This document shows positions 9,045 through 15,937 of a stretch of 64,000 nt of DNA, one piece after another. Location: positions 1 through 64,000 of the forward strand of contig CALBAX010000115.1 of the NCBI GenBank assembly GCA_937926875.1, read 5' to 3'. Position 1 is the first letter of the stretch; the number at the start of each line of letters is the position of its first letter. Source of the stretch: an uncultured Desulfovibrio sp. (GTDB lineage Bacteria > Desulfobacterota > Desulfovibrionia > Desulfovibrionales > Desulfovibrionaceae). The notes under the pieces were generated by a model. The model made no database searches and had not been told where the DNA came from. It saw only the letters and a list, made by a program, of their open reading frames with translations. The position numbers and the translations under genes are program-made.

Positions 9045-9941
9045 TTAGATGGTGAATTCTTTGCCCGTCAGGATGTGGTAGGCCTCACGGTAGCGCCGGG
9101 CCGTGGCGTCCACGACCTCGGCAGGCAGGGCAGGCGCGGGCGGCTGCATGTCCCAGGGCTGGGAGGTGAGCCAGTCGCGCAGATACTGTTTGTCGAAGCT
9201 GGGCTGGCTGCGGCCGGGCTCGTACTGGTCCGCAGGCCAGAAGCGGGAAGAGTCGGGGGTCAGCACTTCGTCGATGAGGCGCAGTTCCCCGTCCACGAAG
9301 CCGAATTCGAACTTGGTGTCGGCCACGATGATGCCGCGGCCGGCAGCGTAGGCGCGTCCGGCTTCATAGATGGCCAGGGTGGTTTCCCGGACCTTGCGGG
9401 CCACATCTTCGCCCAGCAGGCGGGCGGCCTCGTCCGGGCTGATGTTCTGGTCGTGCTGGCCCAGCTCGGCCTTGGTGGAAGGCGTAAAGAGGGCCGTCTC
9501 CAGCTTGTCGGATTCCCGCATGCCGGCCGGCAGCCGGTAGCCGCAGAGCGTGCCGGTCTTCTGATAGTCTTTCCAGCCCGAGCCGGAGATGTAGCCGCGC
9601 ACGATGCATTCCACAGGCAGGGGCTTTGCCTTGCGGACCAGCACGGCACGCCCTTCGAGTTCGTCCTTCCAGGGGGCGAGGGCGGCGGGGAACCTGTCCA
9701 CGTCGCTTTCCACCAGATGATTGGGGATGATGTCCTTGAACTTGTCCATCCAGAACAGGGTGATCTGGTTCAGGATCACGCCCTTGTAGGGGATGGGTTT
9801 GTCCATGATGACATCGAAGGCGGACATGCGGTCGGTCGTGACGATGAGCAGGGTCTTGTCGTCGATGTCATAGATGTCGCGGACCTTGCCGCGGGACAGC
9901 AGCGGGTAAGCGCTGATTTCAGTCTTGGTGGTGATGCGCAT
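9045..9941 (-). CDS. purC: Phosphoribosylaminoimidazole-succinocarboxamide synthase (SAICAR synthetase)
   Basis: Joins aspartate to CAIR using ATP in de novo purine synthesis. At 298 residues it matches the longer, yeast ADE1-like form. Conserved features include LLSRGKVRDIYDI near the N-terminus, TTDRMSAFDVIM, VECIVRGYISGSGWKDY and the metal/ATP site VADTKFEFGF with LIDEVLTPDSSRFW. It follows hisD by 27 bases and precedes fabI by 44, so the three are probably co-transcribed. The ribosome site is weak (GGATC), consistent with coupling to hisD. Confidence 0.97.
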   Translation of the reverse strand: MRITTKTEISAYPLLSRGKVRDIYDIDDKTLLIVTTDRMSAFDVIMDKPIPYKGVILNQITLFWMDKFKDIIPNHLVESDVDRFPAALAPWKDELEGRAVLVRKAKPLPVECIVRGYISGSGWKDYQKTGTLCGYRLPAGMRESDKLETALFTPSTKAELGQHDQNISPDEAARLLGEDVARKVRETTLAIYEAGRAYAAGRGIIVADTKFEFGFVDGELRLIDEVLTPDSSRFWPADQYEPGRSQPSFDKQYLRDWLTSQPWDMQPPAPALPAEVVDATARRYREAYHILTGKEFTI

Positions 9942-9968
9942 AATCTTGATCCGGTTTGGTGTGAGGCG

Positions 9969-11273
9969 CTAGCGCTTGCTGCGGATCTCCACGGAACGGG
10001 CGTGGGCCTCCAGCCCTTCCAGACGGGCCAGGGAAGCGATGGCAGGCGCGTTTTCCAGCAAAAAGGCCGGAGAAGTGGCCACGATGCTGGTTTTTTTGCA
10101 GAAGTTCTGGACGGAGAGCGCGGAAGAGAAACGCGCGGTCCGCAGGGTGGGCAGCACATGGTTGGGGCCCGCGAAGTAGTCCCCCACGGGTTCGGGGCTG
10201 TGCTGGCCCATGAAGATGGCCCCGGCATGGCGGATGTGGGGCAGCAGGGCCCAGGGATCGCGCACGCACAGTTCCAGATGCTCGGGGGCCACGCGATTGG
10301 CGATGGCCACGGCGGTCATGATGTTGGGCACCACCACGATGGCGCCCCAGTCCATGAGGGACTTGCCCGCGATCTGGGCCTTGGGCAGCTGGCTGCACTG
10401 CTTTTCCAGCTCCTGCTGCACCTGTTCGGCCAGGGTGATGTCGTCGGTGAGCAGGATGGCGGAAGCCAGCATGTCGTGCTCGGCCTGGGAGAGCATGTCC
10501 GCGGCCAGCCAGTGGGGGCGGGCGGAACTGTCGGCCACCACCAGCACTTCGCTGGGGCCGGCCACCATGTCGATGCCCACCGTGCCCTGTACCAGACGCT
10601 TGGCCGTGGCCACATAGATGTTGCCCGGACCGGCGATGACGTCCACAGGGTCGATGCTCTGGGTCCCGTAGGCCATGGCGCCGATGGACCAGGCACCGCC
10701 CACGCGGTAGATCTCGTAGATGTCCAGCAGGTGGGCCGCCGCCAGGATGTGCGGGTTGATGGTGCCGTCCTTGCGGGGCGGGGTGCACACGGCCACGCGG
10801 GGCACACCGGCCACCAGGGCGGGGATGGCGTTCATGAGCATGCTGGAGAGCAGCGGGGTGTTGCCGCCCTGGCCGCCGGGCACGTACAGGCCCACACGGT
10901 CCACGGGCAGCACGCGCTGGCCCAGGATGCTGCCGTCAGGCCGGGTCTGGAACCAGGATTTTTCCAGCTGTTCTTTATGGAAGGTGCGGATGTTGTGGGC
11001 GGCTTCGCTGATCTGTTCGCGATGTTCGGGAGAGATGGAAGCCGCGGCCCAGGCGATGTCCTGTTCGCTGACGCGCAGGGGCGCGGCAAATTCGGGACAG
11101 TCGAAACGGCGGGTATAGTCGATCAGGGCCTCATCGCCCTTTTCACGTACATTGGCAAGGATCTCGCGCACGCTGCCCTCAACGCTGTCGCCGGGATTGA
11201 AGCGGCCGTCGAGCCATTGCGAGGCCTTGACCCATTCCTGCTCGGACTGCAGGTGCAAAATTCGGCAAATCAT
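9969..11273 (-). CDS. hisD: Histidinol dehydrogenase
   Basis: Zn-dependent enzyme that performs the last two oxidations of histidine synthesis (histidinol to histidine, two NAD+). It has 434 residues, typical length. Visible are the family signature around GPSEVLVVADSSARPHW, the zinc/catalytic DMLSQAEHD segment and the glycine-rich YVPGGQGGNTPLLS. The frame extends 29 codons upstream, but ATG 11273 (MICRILHLQSEQ) has GAGGT eight bases before it and matches family starts. Other his genes are not nearby; hisD is here grouped with purC and fabI. Confidence 0.97.
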   Translation of the reverse strand: MICRILHLQSEQEWVKASQWLDGRFNPGDSVEGSVREILANVREKGDEALIDYTRRFDCPEFAAPLRVSEQDIAWAAASISPEHREQISEAAHNIRTFHKEQLEKSWFQTRPDGSILGQRVLPVDRVGLYVPGGQGGNTPLLSSMLMNAIPALVAGVPRVAVCTPPRKDGTINPHILAAAHLLDIYEIYRVGGAWSIGAMAYGTQSIDPVDVIAGPGNIYVATAKRLVQGTVGIDMVAGPSEVLVVADSSARPHWLAADMLSQAEHDMLASAILLTDDITLAEQVQQELEKQCSQLPKAQIAGKSLMDWGAIVVVPNIMTAVAIANRVAPEHLELCVRDPWALLPHIRHAGAIFMGQHSPEPVGDYFAGPNHVLPTLRTARFSSALSVQNFCKKTSIVATSPAFLLENAPAIASLARLEGLEAHARSVEIRSKR

Positions 11274-11474
11274 GGAATATACCTCAAAAAAGAACGCCAC
11301 TGGAGGGCGGTGGACGCGCGGAATTGCGCGTCGGACGAATATAGCGAAGGCGTGCGCCAATGTCGAGACTTCCGTGCAGGGGCCGTTGCCGGGGTGTCAG
11401 CCCCTTGACAGTACGGCAGTGCGTATTTACTCAATACTAGCCGGTACAACGCCGGTGCATTTCTGGGAGGAACC

Positions 11475-12071
11475 ATGGATCGTCACAACGAGAACGATGA
11501 TATGCATATGAAGGACACGCAGAACACGGAAGCGCAGGAAGAGGCCTGTGCCGGTGCCGAGGCCGGGGATGCCGGGGACGCCGTGCAGACCCTGCCGGAA
11601 AACCTGGAAAGCCTGTGCCACGAACATGTGTGCCCCAACTGCACCGAAAAACGCGATGCCGATGACGCACGCCTGCGCGCGGCCGCGGAGATGGATAACT
11701 TCAAGAAGCGCCTGAAGCGCGAGCATGAGGAACAGATCCGTTATGCGGCGGAAAAGGTCATGAGCGACCTGCTGCCCACGCTGGAGAACCTCGATCTGGC
11801 CCTGCAGTACGGCAGCAGGGACGCGGCCTGCAAGGACATGCTCCAGGGCGTGGCCATGACCCGCAAGCTGCTGCTGGAAGCCGTGGCGCGCCACGGCCTG
11901 ACCCCTGTGGGCACGGCCGGCGAGGCATTCACGCCCGAACTGCACGAAGCCGTGGGTTTCGATGCCGAGGCCGATGTGGAAGCCGGGGCCGTGGCCCGCG
12001 TGCTGCAAAGCGGCTACAAACTGGGCGAGCGCCTGCTGCGCCCGGCCAAGGTCATGATCAAGCAGGGCTAA
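11475..12071 (+). CDS. grpE: GrpE nucleotide exchange factor of DnaK
   Basis: Promotes ADP release from the chaperone DnaK. 198 residues: an acidic, low-complexity N-terminus, a long helix (~65-115, ARLRAAAEMDNFKKRLKRE) and a C-terminal beta domain with the GrpE signature ending around GYKLGERLLRPAKVMI. Unusually, Cys48, Cys53 and Cys56 form C-x4-C-x2-C (LCHEHVCPNC) just before the helix, where E. coli GrpE has none; a further Cys occurs at 25. GGGAGG precedes the ATG. The usual neighbours hrcA and dnaK are not adjacent. TTGACA at 11405-11410 could be a -35 box but no good -10 follows. Confidence 0.95.
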   Translation: MDRHNENDDMHMKDTQNTEAQEEACAGAEAGDAGDAVQTLPENLESLCHEHVCPNCTEKRDADDARLRAAAEMDNFKKRLKREHEEQIRYAAEKVMSDLLPTLENLDLALQYGSRDAACKDMLQGVAMTRKLLLEAVARHGLTPVGTAGEAFTPELHEAVGFDAEADVEAGAVARVLQSGYKLGERLLRPAKVMIKQG

Positions 12072-12096
12072 GCGTCGTTGTCCGCAAGACAGCCAG

Positions 12097-12128
12097 AAGG
12101 GCCTTCCCCGTTGGGGAGGGCCCTTTTT
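12097..12128 (+). terminator. Rho-independent terminator of grpE
   Basis: A GC-rich stem of GGGCCTTCCCC against GGGGAGGGCCC around GTT, then TTTTTG, 26 bases after the grpE stop. Confidence 0.9.
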
Positions 12129-12217
12129 GCATAACCTGTCCTGATCATGTCCAAGGCTGGCGGATGGCACGAGCTGTGCCGGGCAGCCATCGGCAACGAG
12201 GCCGTATGCGCAAGGAA

Positions 12218-12243
12218 AGGGAGGCGCCGGGCCTCCCTTTTTC
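12218..12243 (+). terminator. Second hairpin with U-tract in the grpE-pqiC gap
   Basis: GGGAGGC pairs with GCCTCCC around a short GCCGG loop and is followed by TTTTT. On the other strand the same stem is followed by CTTTCC, so it could also end the mla operon transcript, whose last gene stops at 12374. Confidence 0.65.
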
Positions 12244-12373
12244 GTTCCGTGATGTCGTTCCTGTTTTCTTGTGCGCTCCCGGCCCTGAATGGACCCACGC
12301 CAGGCGGGCCGGCAACGCCCTGCATGCTTTCGCTGGCGCCACCGGAGGCAGGTGACGGGAAAACGCGCTGTCC

Positions 12374-12970
12374 CTAGCGCCCGGCCCTGAGCCGGGGCAG
12401 CAGGCGTTCGGCCAGGTGATCGCCCAGTCCCTGCAACAGGCGGCTCTGGGCCGCCACCAGGCTGGCGCTGCTCATGCCGGCATCCTCGCTGGCCGCGTAG
12501 ATGCCACGATCCAGCGCCTCTCCGGCACGGGAAAGCTGCCAGCGGGCCTGCAACCGGGCCGTGCCCGGCGTGTCGCCGTCCAGGCGTTCCAGAGCCACGG
12601 CCAGTTCCATGTCGCCCTGCCGGTCTCCGGCAGCGATCACGTCGATGCCCCGGGGCAGCAGACGGGCGGCCAGCACTTCGCCCAGCACGCGCCGGACGCC
12701 CTGTCCCAGCGGCTCGGCCCAGATGTCCAGTTCCGAGATTTCCAGACGGGCCTGGCCGTCGCTGCGCCGCACCAGGCCGTTGCGGTCCAGATAGTCCGGC
12801 ACGCTCACCGGCGCGATGCCCAGGCTGGCAGCGGGCAGGCTGTCGGCGGTCAGGGGGGGCTGGCCGCTGTCCAGCAGATAGAAATGCGTGGGCGCGCTGC
12901 GGCCGCAGCCGGCCAGCAGGAGCATCAGCAGGGCCAGGGAAACGGTCGTATGGCGAAGGATAGGGTTCAT
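12374..12970 (-). CDS. PqiC/YmbA-type lipoprotein of an MCE transport system
   Basis: Outer-membrane lipoprotein associated with MCE lipid transporters (ABC-type transport auxiliary component, DUF330/PqiC family). 198 residues with a signal peptide ending in the lipobox LLAGC, so Cys22 would be acylated. The early YLLD motif (THFYLLDSGQPP) and IGIAPV-like strand (LGIAPVSVPDYLDR) are typical. It overlaps the mlaD gene by four bases (ATGA) and is the last gene of the operon. It takes the place of MlaA/MlaC in this layout; no MlaC is present here. Confidence 0.85.
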   Translation of the reverse strand: MNPILRHTTVSLALLMLLLAGCGRSAPTHFYLLDSGQPPLTADSLPAASLGIAPVSVPDYLDRNGLVRRSDGQARLEISELDIWAEPLGQGVRRVLGEVLAARLLPRGIDVIAAGDRQGDMELAVALERLDGDTPGTARLQARWQLSRAGEALDRGIYAASEDAGMSSASLVAAQSRLLQGLGDHLAERLLPRLRAGR

Positions 12971-13920
12971 CGGCGACTTCCTTGTTTGCCGCGGAGCAGG
13001 GCTTCAGGGTTGCGTTCCAGCACGTCCAAGAACGCCCGCAGGGAGCGCACGGCAGCCGTGCTTTCCTGGATCAGGCGGCGCAGTTCCTGGGTGAGGGGGG
13101 CATTGCGTTCCACAATGGCCTTGGTGGCCAGGGAAACGGAGGAGACGTTGTTCATGGCGTCACGGGTGCTTTGCAGGGCCTGGGGCAGGTCGTGCTGGGC
13201 CGACGTGGCCGCCACATCCAGTTTTTCCAGGGCCTGGGCCAGGGTCTTCTGGGATTCCTGCATGCCGGCCAGCAGGCCCTGCGCTTCTTCAAAGGTGGCG
13301 GCAAAGGCATTGAGGCCGCGCTCCAGCGCATCGCCGGCCAGGGCGGCGTTGAGCTTTTCCAGGATGCCTGCCGTGGTATGCGCCATCTCTTCCAGCGGCA
13401 AGCTGGCCACGGTACGTTGCAGGGTGTCGATGGGCGAGGGCAGGGTGGGGATCTCCCTGTCCGGCATGGGGGACCGGAAGTTGGCCGGCGTGTTGGGCAA
13501 AAAGTCCAGTTCCACGCGGTACTGGCCGGTGATGAGGCTCTGGAGCTGCAGGCGGGCGCGCAGGCCACGCTGGATCAGGCGGCGCAGGATCTCCTGCCGG
13601 AAGTTGTCCGTGAGCTCGCCGGCGACCCCGGCCCGGACGATGCTGTTCTCGTCCAGCCGGATGTAGACCGGGATGGTGACGCTGGCGTCGCGCGGGTTGG
13701 CCTCCAGGCTGATGCGCGTGACCTGGCCCATGGGCACGCCGCGGAAGACCACGGGCGCCCCGATGTTGAGCCCGCTCACCGAGCCGTCGAAGTACAGGAC
13801 GTATTCGATGTCGTCACTGAACATGCGCCCGCCGCCCAGCAGGATGATGCCCGCCACCAGAAGCGTCAGTCCGCCGATGACGAAAGCCCCTACAGCGGTT
13901 TTGAATGATTGTTTTGCCAT
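12967..13920 (-). CDS. mlaD: MCE-domain protein (MlaD-like), periplasmic lipid carrier subunit
   Basis: Inner-membrane-anchored MCE protein of a phospholipid/hydrophobe transport system. 317 residues: one N-terminal transmembrane helix (FKTAVGAFVIGGLTLLVAGI), an MCE domain at ~35-120 (YFDGSVSGLNIGAPVVFRGV), then a long alpha-helical tail (~170-310) likely to form the tunnel seen in PqiB/YebT-type and MlaD-like assemblies. E. coli MlaD is only ~180 residues, so the tail is an extension. It lies 16 bases after mlaF. Confidence 0.92.
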   Translation of the reverse strand: MAKQSFKTAVGAFVIGGLTLLVAGIILLGGGRMFSDDIEYVLYFDGSVSGLNIGAPVVFRGVPMGQVTRISLEANPRDASVTIPVYIRLDENSIVRAGVAGELTDNFRQEILRRLIQRGLRARLQLQSLITGQYRVELDFLPNTPANFRSPMPDREIPTLPSPIDTLQRTVASLPLEEMAHTTAGILEKLNAALAGDALERGLNAFAATFEEAQGLLAGMQESQKTLAQALEKLDVAATSAQHDLPQALQSTRDAMNNVSSVSLATKAIVERNAPLTQELRRLIQESTAAVRSLRAFLDVLERNPEALLRGKQGSRR

Positions 13921-13936
13921 GCCGTATCCTGTGGGT

Positions 13937-14710
13937 TCAGTCCTGTTGTTGGGGGCCGCCGGCCTCGCCGCGCGTCAAAAAGCGCAGGGCCTGCAGCTCG
14001 GTGTGCGGGTCGCGCACCAGTTCGGAGGGGTTGCCCCGGGCAGTGACGCGCCGGGTCCGCACGTCGAGATAGATGCCGTTGCTGGCGATGGCGAAGATGC
14101 TTGCCAGCTCGTGGGAGACGATGACGAAGGTCGTGCCCAGGGCGTCGCGCAGCTCCAGGATCAGGTCGTCCAGCATGCGGGCGCTCACCGGGTCCAGACC
14201 GGCGGACGGCTCGTCCAGGAAAAGGATCTCGGGATCGAGGGCCAGGGCCCGGGCCAGGCCGGCCCGTTTGCGCATGCCGCCGCTGATCTCCGAAGGGTAG
14301 TAGTCCTCGAAACCGGCCAGACCGGCCAGGGCCAGCTTGAGGGAGGCCTGTTCGCGTATCTCGTCGTCATTGAGGTCGGTGTACTGTTGCAGCGGCAGGC
14401 CCACGTTCTCGGCCAGGGTCATGGAGCTCCACAGGGCACCGCCCTGGAAGAGGACGCCCGTGCGGCGCAGGATGCGGCGGCGCTCTTTTTCGGTGCAGGC
14501 CCAGATGTCCGTGTCACCGTAGAGCACCTGGCCGCTCTGGGGCTCCTTGAGGCCCATGAGCGTGCGCAGGAGCGAGCTTTTGCCGCAGCCGGAACCGCCC
14601 ATGATGAGGAAGATGTCATCGGCGGCCACGTCGAAATTCACGTCACGCATGAGCACGAAGGAACCATAGCCCAGGGTCAGGTCGCGGACGCGCAGGCGGG
14701 GAGTGCTCAT
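13937..14710 (-). CDS. mlaF: ABC transporter ATP-binding protein, MlaF-like
   Basis: ATPase of the Mla-type lipid transporter, 257 residues. Walker A is GGSGCGKSS, the signature is ISGGMRKRAGLARAL (GGM in place of GGQ is typical of MlaF), Walker B is EILFLDEPSAGLD, and the H-loop is IVSHEL. An upstream in-frame extension exists but ATG 14710 begins at the beta strand of the fold and is one base past the permease stop, so coupling is expected. It is transcribed with mlaE upstream and mlaD downstream. Confidence 0.95.
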   Translation of the reverse strand: MSTPRLRVRDLTLGYGSFVLMRDVNFDVAADDIFLIMGGSGCGKSSLLRTLMGLKEPQSGQVLYGDTDIWACTEKERRRILRRTGVLFQGGALWSSMTLAENVGLPLQQYTDLNDDEIREQASLKLALAGLAGFEDYYPSEISGGMRKRAGLARALALDPEILFLDEPSAGLDPVSARMLDDLILELRDALGTTFVIVSHELASIFAIASNGIYLDVRTRRVTARGNPSELVRDPHTELQALRFLTRGEAGGPQQQD

Positions 14711-14711
14711 G

Positions 14712-15839
14712 TCAGATGCCCAGTACGTTGCAGATGATGGTGATGATGGCCGTGGCGATGATGATGCCCACGATGGACTGGACCACGGCCGTGGTGGTGG
14801 CCAGGCCCACGGCCTGGGCACTGCGGCCGCAGCGGATGCCCTGATAGCAGCCCGCCAGGGCGATGATGACGCCGAACACCGTGCCGTAGGCGATGCCGAT
14901 GAGCCCGTGGACGAAGGAGACCATCTGCATGGTGGCGTTGAGATATTCGGCGGAACTCAGCCCCAGCATGGAGACGCCCACCACATAGCCGCCCAAAATG
15001 CCCATGAGGTCGGCATAGACCGTGAGCAGGGGCACCATGAGCATCAGGGCCAGCATGCGCGGCAACACCAGAAAATCTATGGGCGAGATGCCCAGGGTGG
15101 TCAGGGCGTCCACCTCTTCGTTGACCTGCATGGTGCCGATCATGGCCGCATAGGCAGCCCCCACGCGGCCGGACATGACCACGCCCACCATGACCGCGCC
15201 CATGACGCGCAGCATGCCGATGCCCACCAGCCCGGCCACATAGATCTGGGCGCCGAACTGCGTGAGCTGCACAGCGCCCACAAAGGCCAGGATCAGGCCG
15301 AACAGCAGGCTGGTGATGGAGATGATGGGCAGGGCGCGCACACCGCATTCGTACATGGCTTCCACGAAGTCCTGCATGCGCATGCCGGCGCGTCCCAGGA
15401 TGAGGCGCCAGATGGAAAGGGTCACGTCGCCGAGGAATTCCAGAAAATCCGCACAGCGGGGCGGCAGACCCATGACAGCTTCGCCCACCCGGGCGAAAAG
15501 GCCCTGCCGGTGGTCGCTGCGGGCGGCCCCTGCCTGGGCCGGGATGGCGAAGGCCAGGTGCAGCAGCCGTGCCAGGCCTGCGGGCAGATCCTGGCTGATC
15601 TCGATCCGCGCAGCGCGGGCGGCCTTGTACAGCTGGACGAGGAAGGCCAGCAGGCTGCTGTCCCAGGCGTCGAGGGAGGCCGCCGCGAGGTGCAACTGCC
15701 GGATACCGGGGCTCCGCAGCTGCTGCAGGGCGTCGGCACATTGCGGCGGCCAGGGCGTATTGAGGGCCCAGCTGCCGGAGACGGTGACCAGCAGGCGCTC
15801 TCCGGCCCTGTCCAGGTTTACTTGCGGACTTGTTTCCAT
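14712..15839 (-). CDS. mlaE: MlaE-type permease fused to an N-terminal STAS-like domain
   Basis: Membrane subunit of the Mla-type transporter. Residues ~1-100 look like a STAS domain (MlaB-like: LDRAGERLLVTVSG, then SLDAWDSSLLAFLVQLYKAA). Residues ~125-375 are the MlaE permease with several membrane segments and the conserved GSGRVGAA-like loop (VVMSGRVGAAYAAMIGTM) and EEVDALTTLGI. In E. coli MlaB is a separate protein, so this is a natural fusion. I prefer ATG 15839; a TTG eight codons upstream lacks a ribosome site. It is divergent from polA with only ~98 bases between. Confidence 0.92.
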   Translation of the reverse strand: METSPQVNLDRAGERLLVTVSGSWALNTPWPPQCADALQQLRSPGIRQLHLAAASLDAWDSSLLAFLVQLYKAARAARIEISQDLPAGLARLLHLAFAIPAQAGAARSDHRQGLFARVGEAVMGLPPRCADFLEFLGDVTLSIWRLILGRAGMRMQDFVEAMYECGVRALPIISITSLLFGLILAFVGAVQLTQFGAQIYVAGLVGIGMLRVMGAVMVGVVMSGRVGAAYAAMIGTMQVNEEVDALTTLGISPIDFLVLPRMLALMLMVPLLTVYADLMGILGGYVVGVSMLGLSSAEYLNATMQMVSFVHGLIGIAYGTVFGVIIALAGCYQGIRCGRSAQAVGLATTTAVVQSIVGIIIATAIITIICNVLGI

Positions 15840-15937
15840 CTCTATAGTATACGCGCAGGACAAAAGCTTCGCAAGGAGGGAGGCCGCTCCCCCGCAGGCT
15901 TTTCCGCCTTTTTGCCTACCCTCAACCCCGGATTGCC

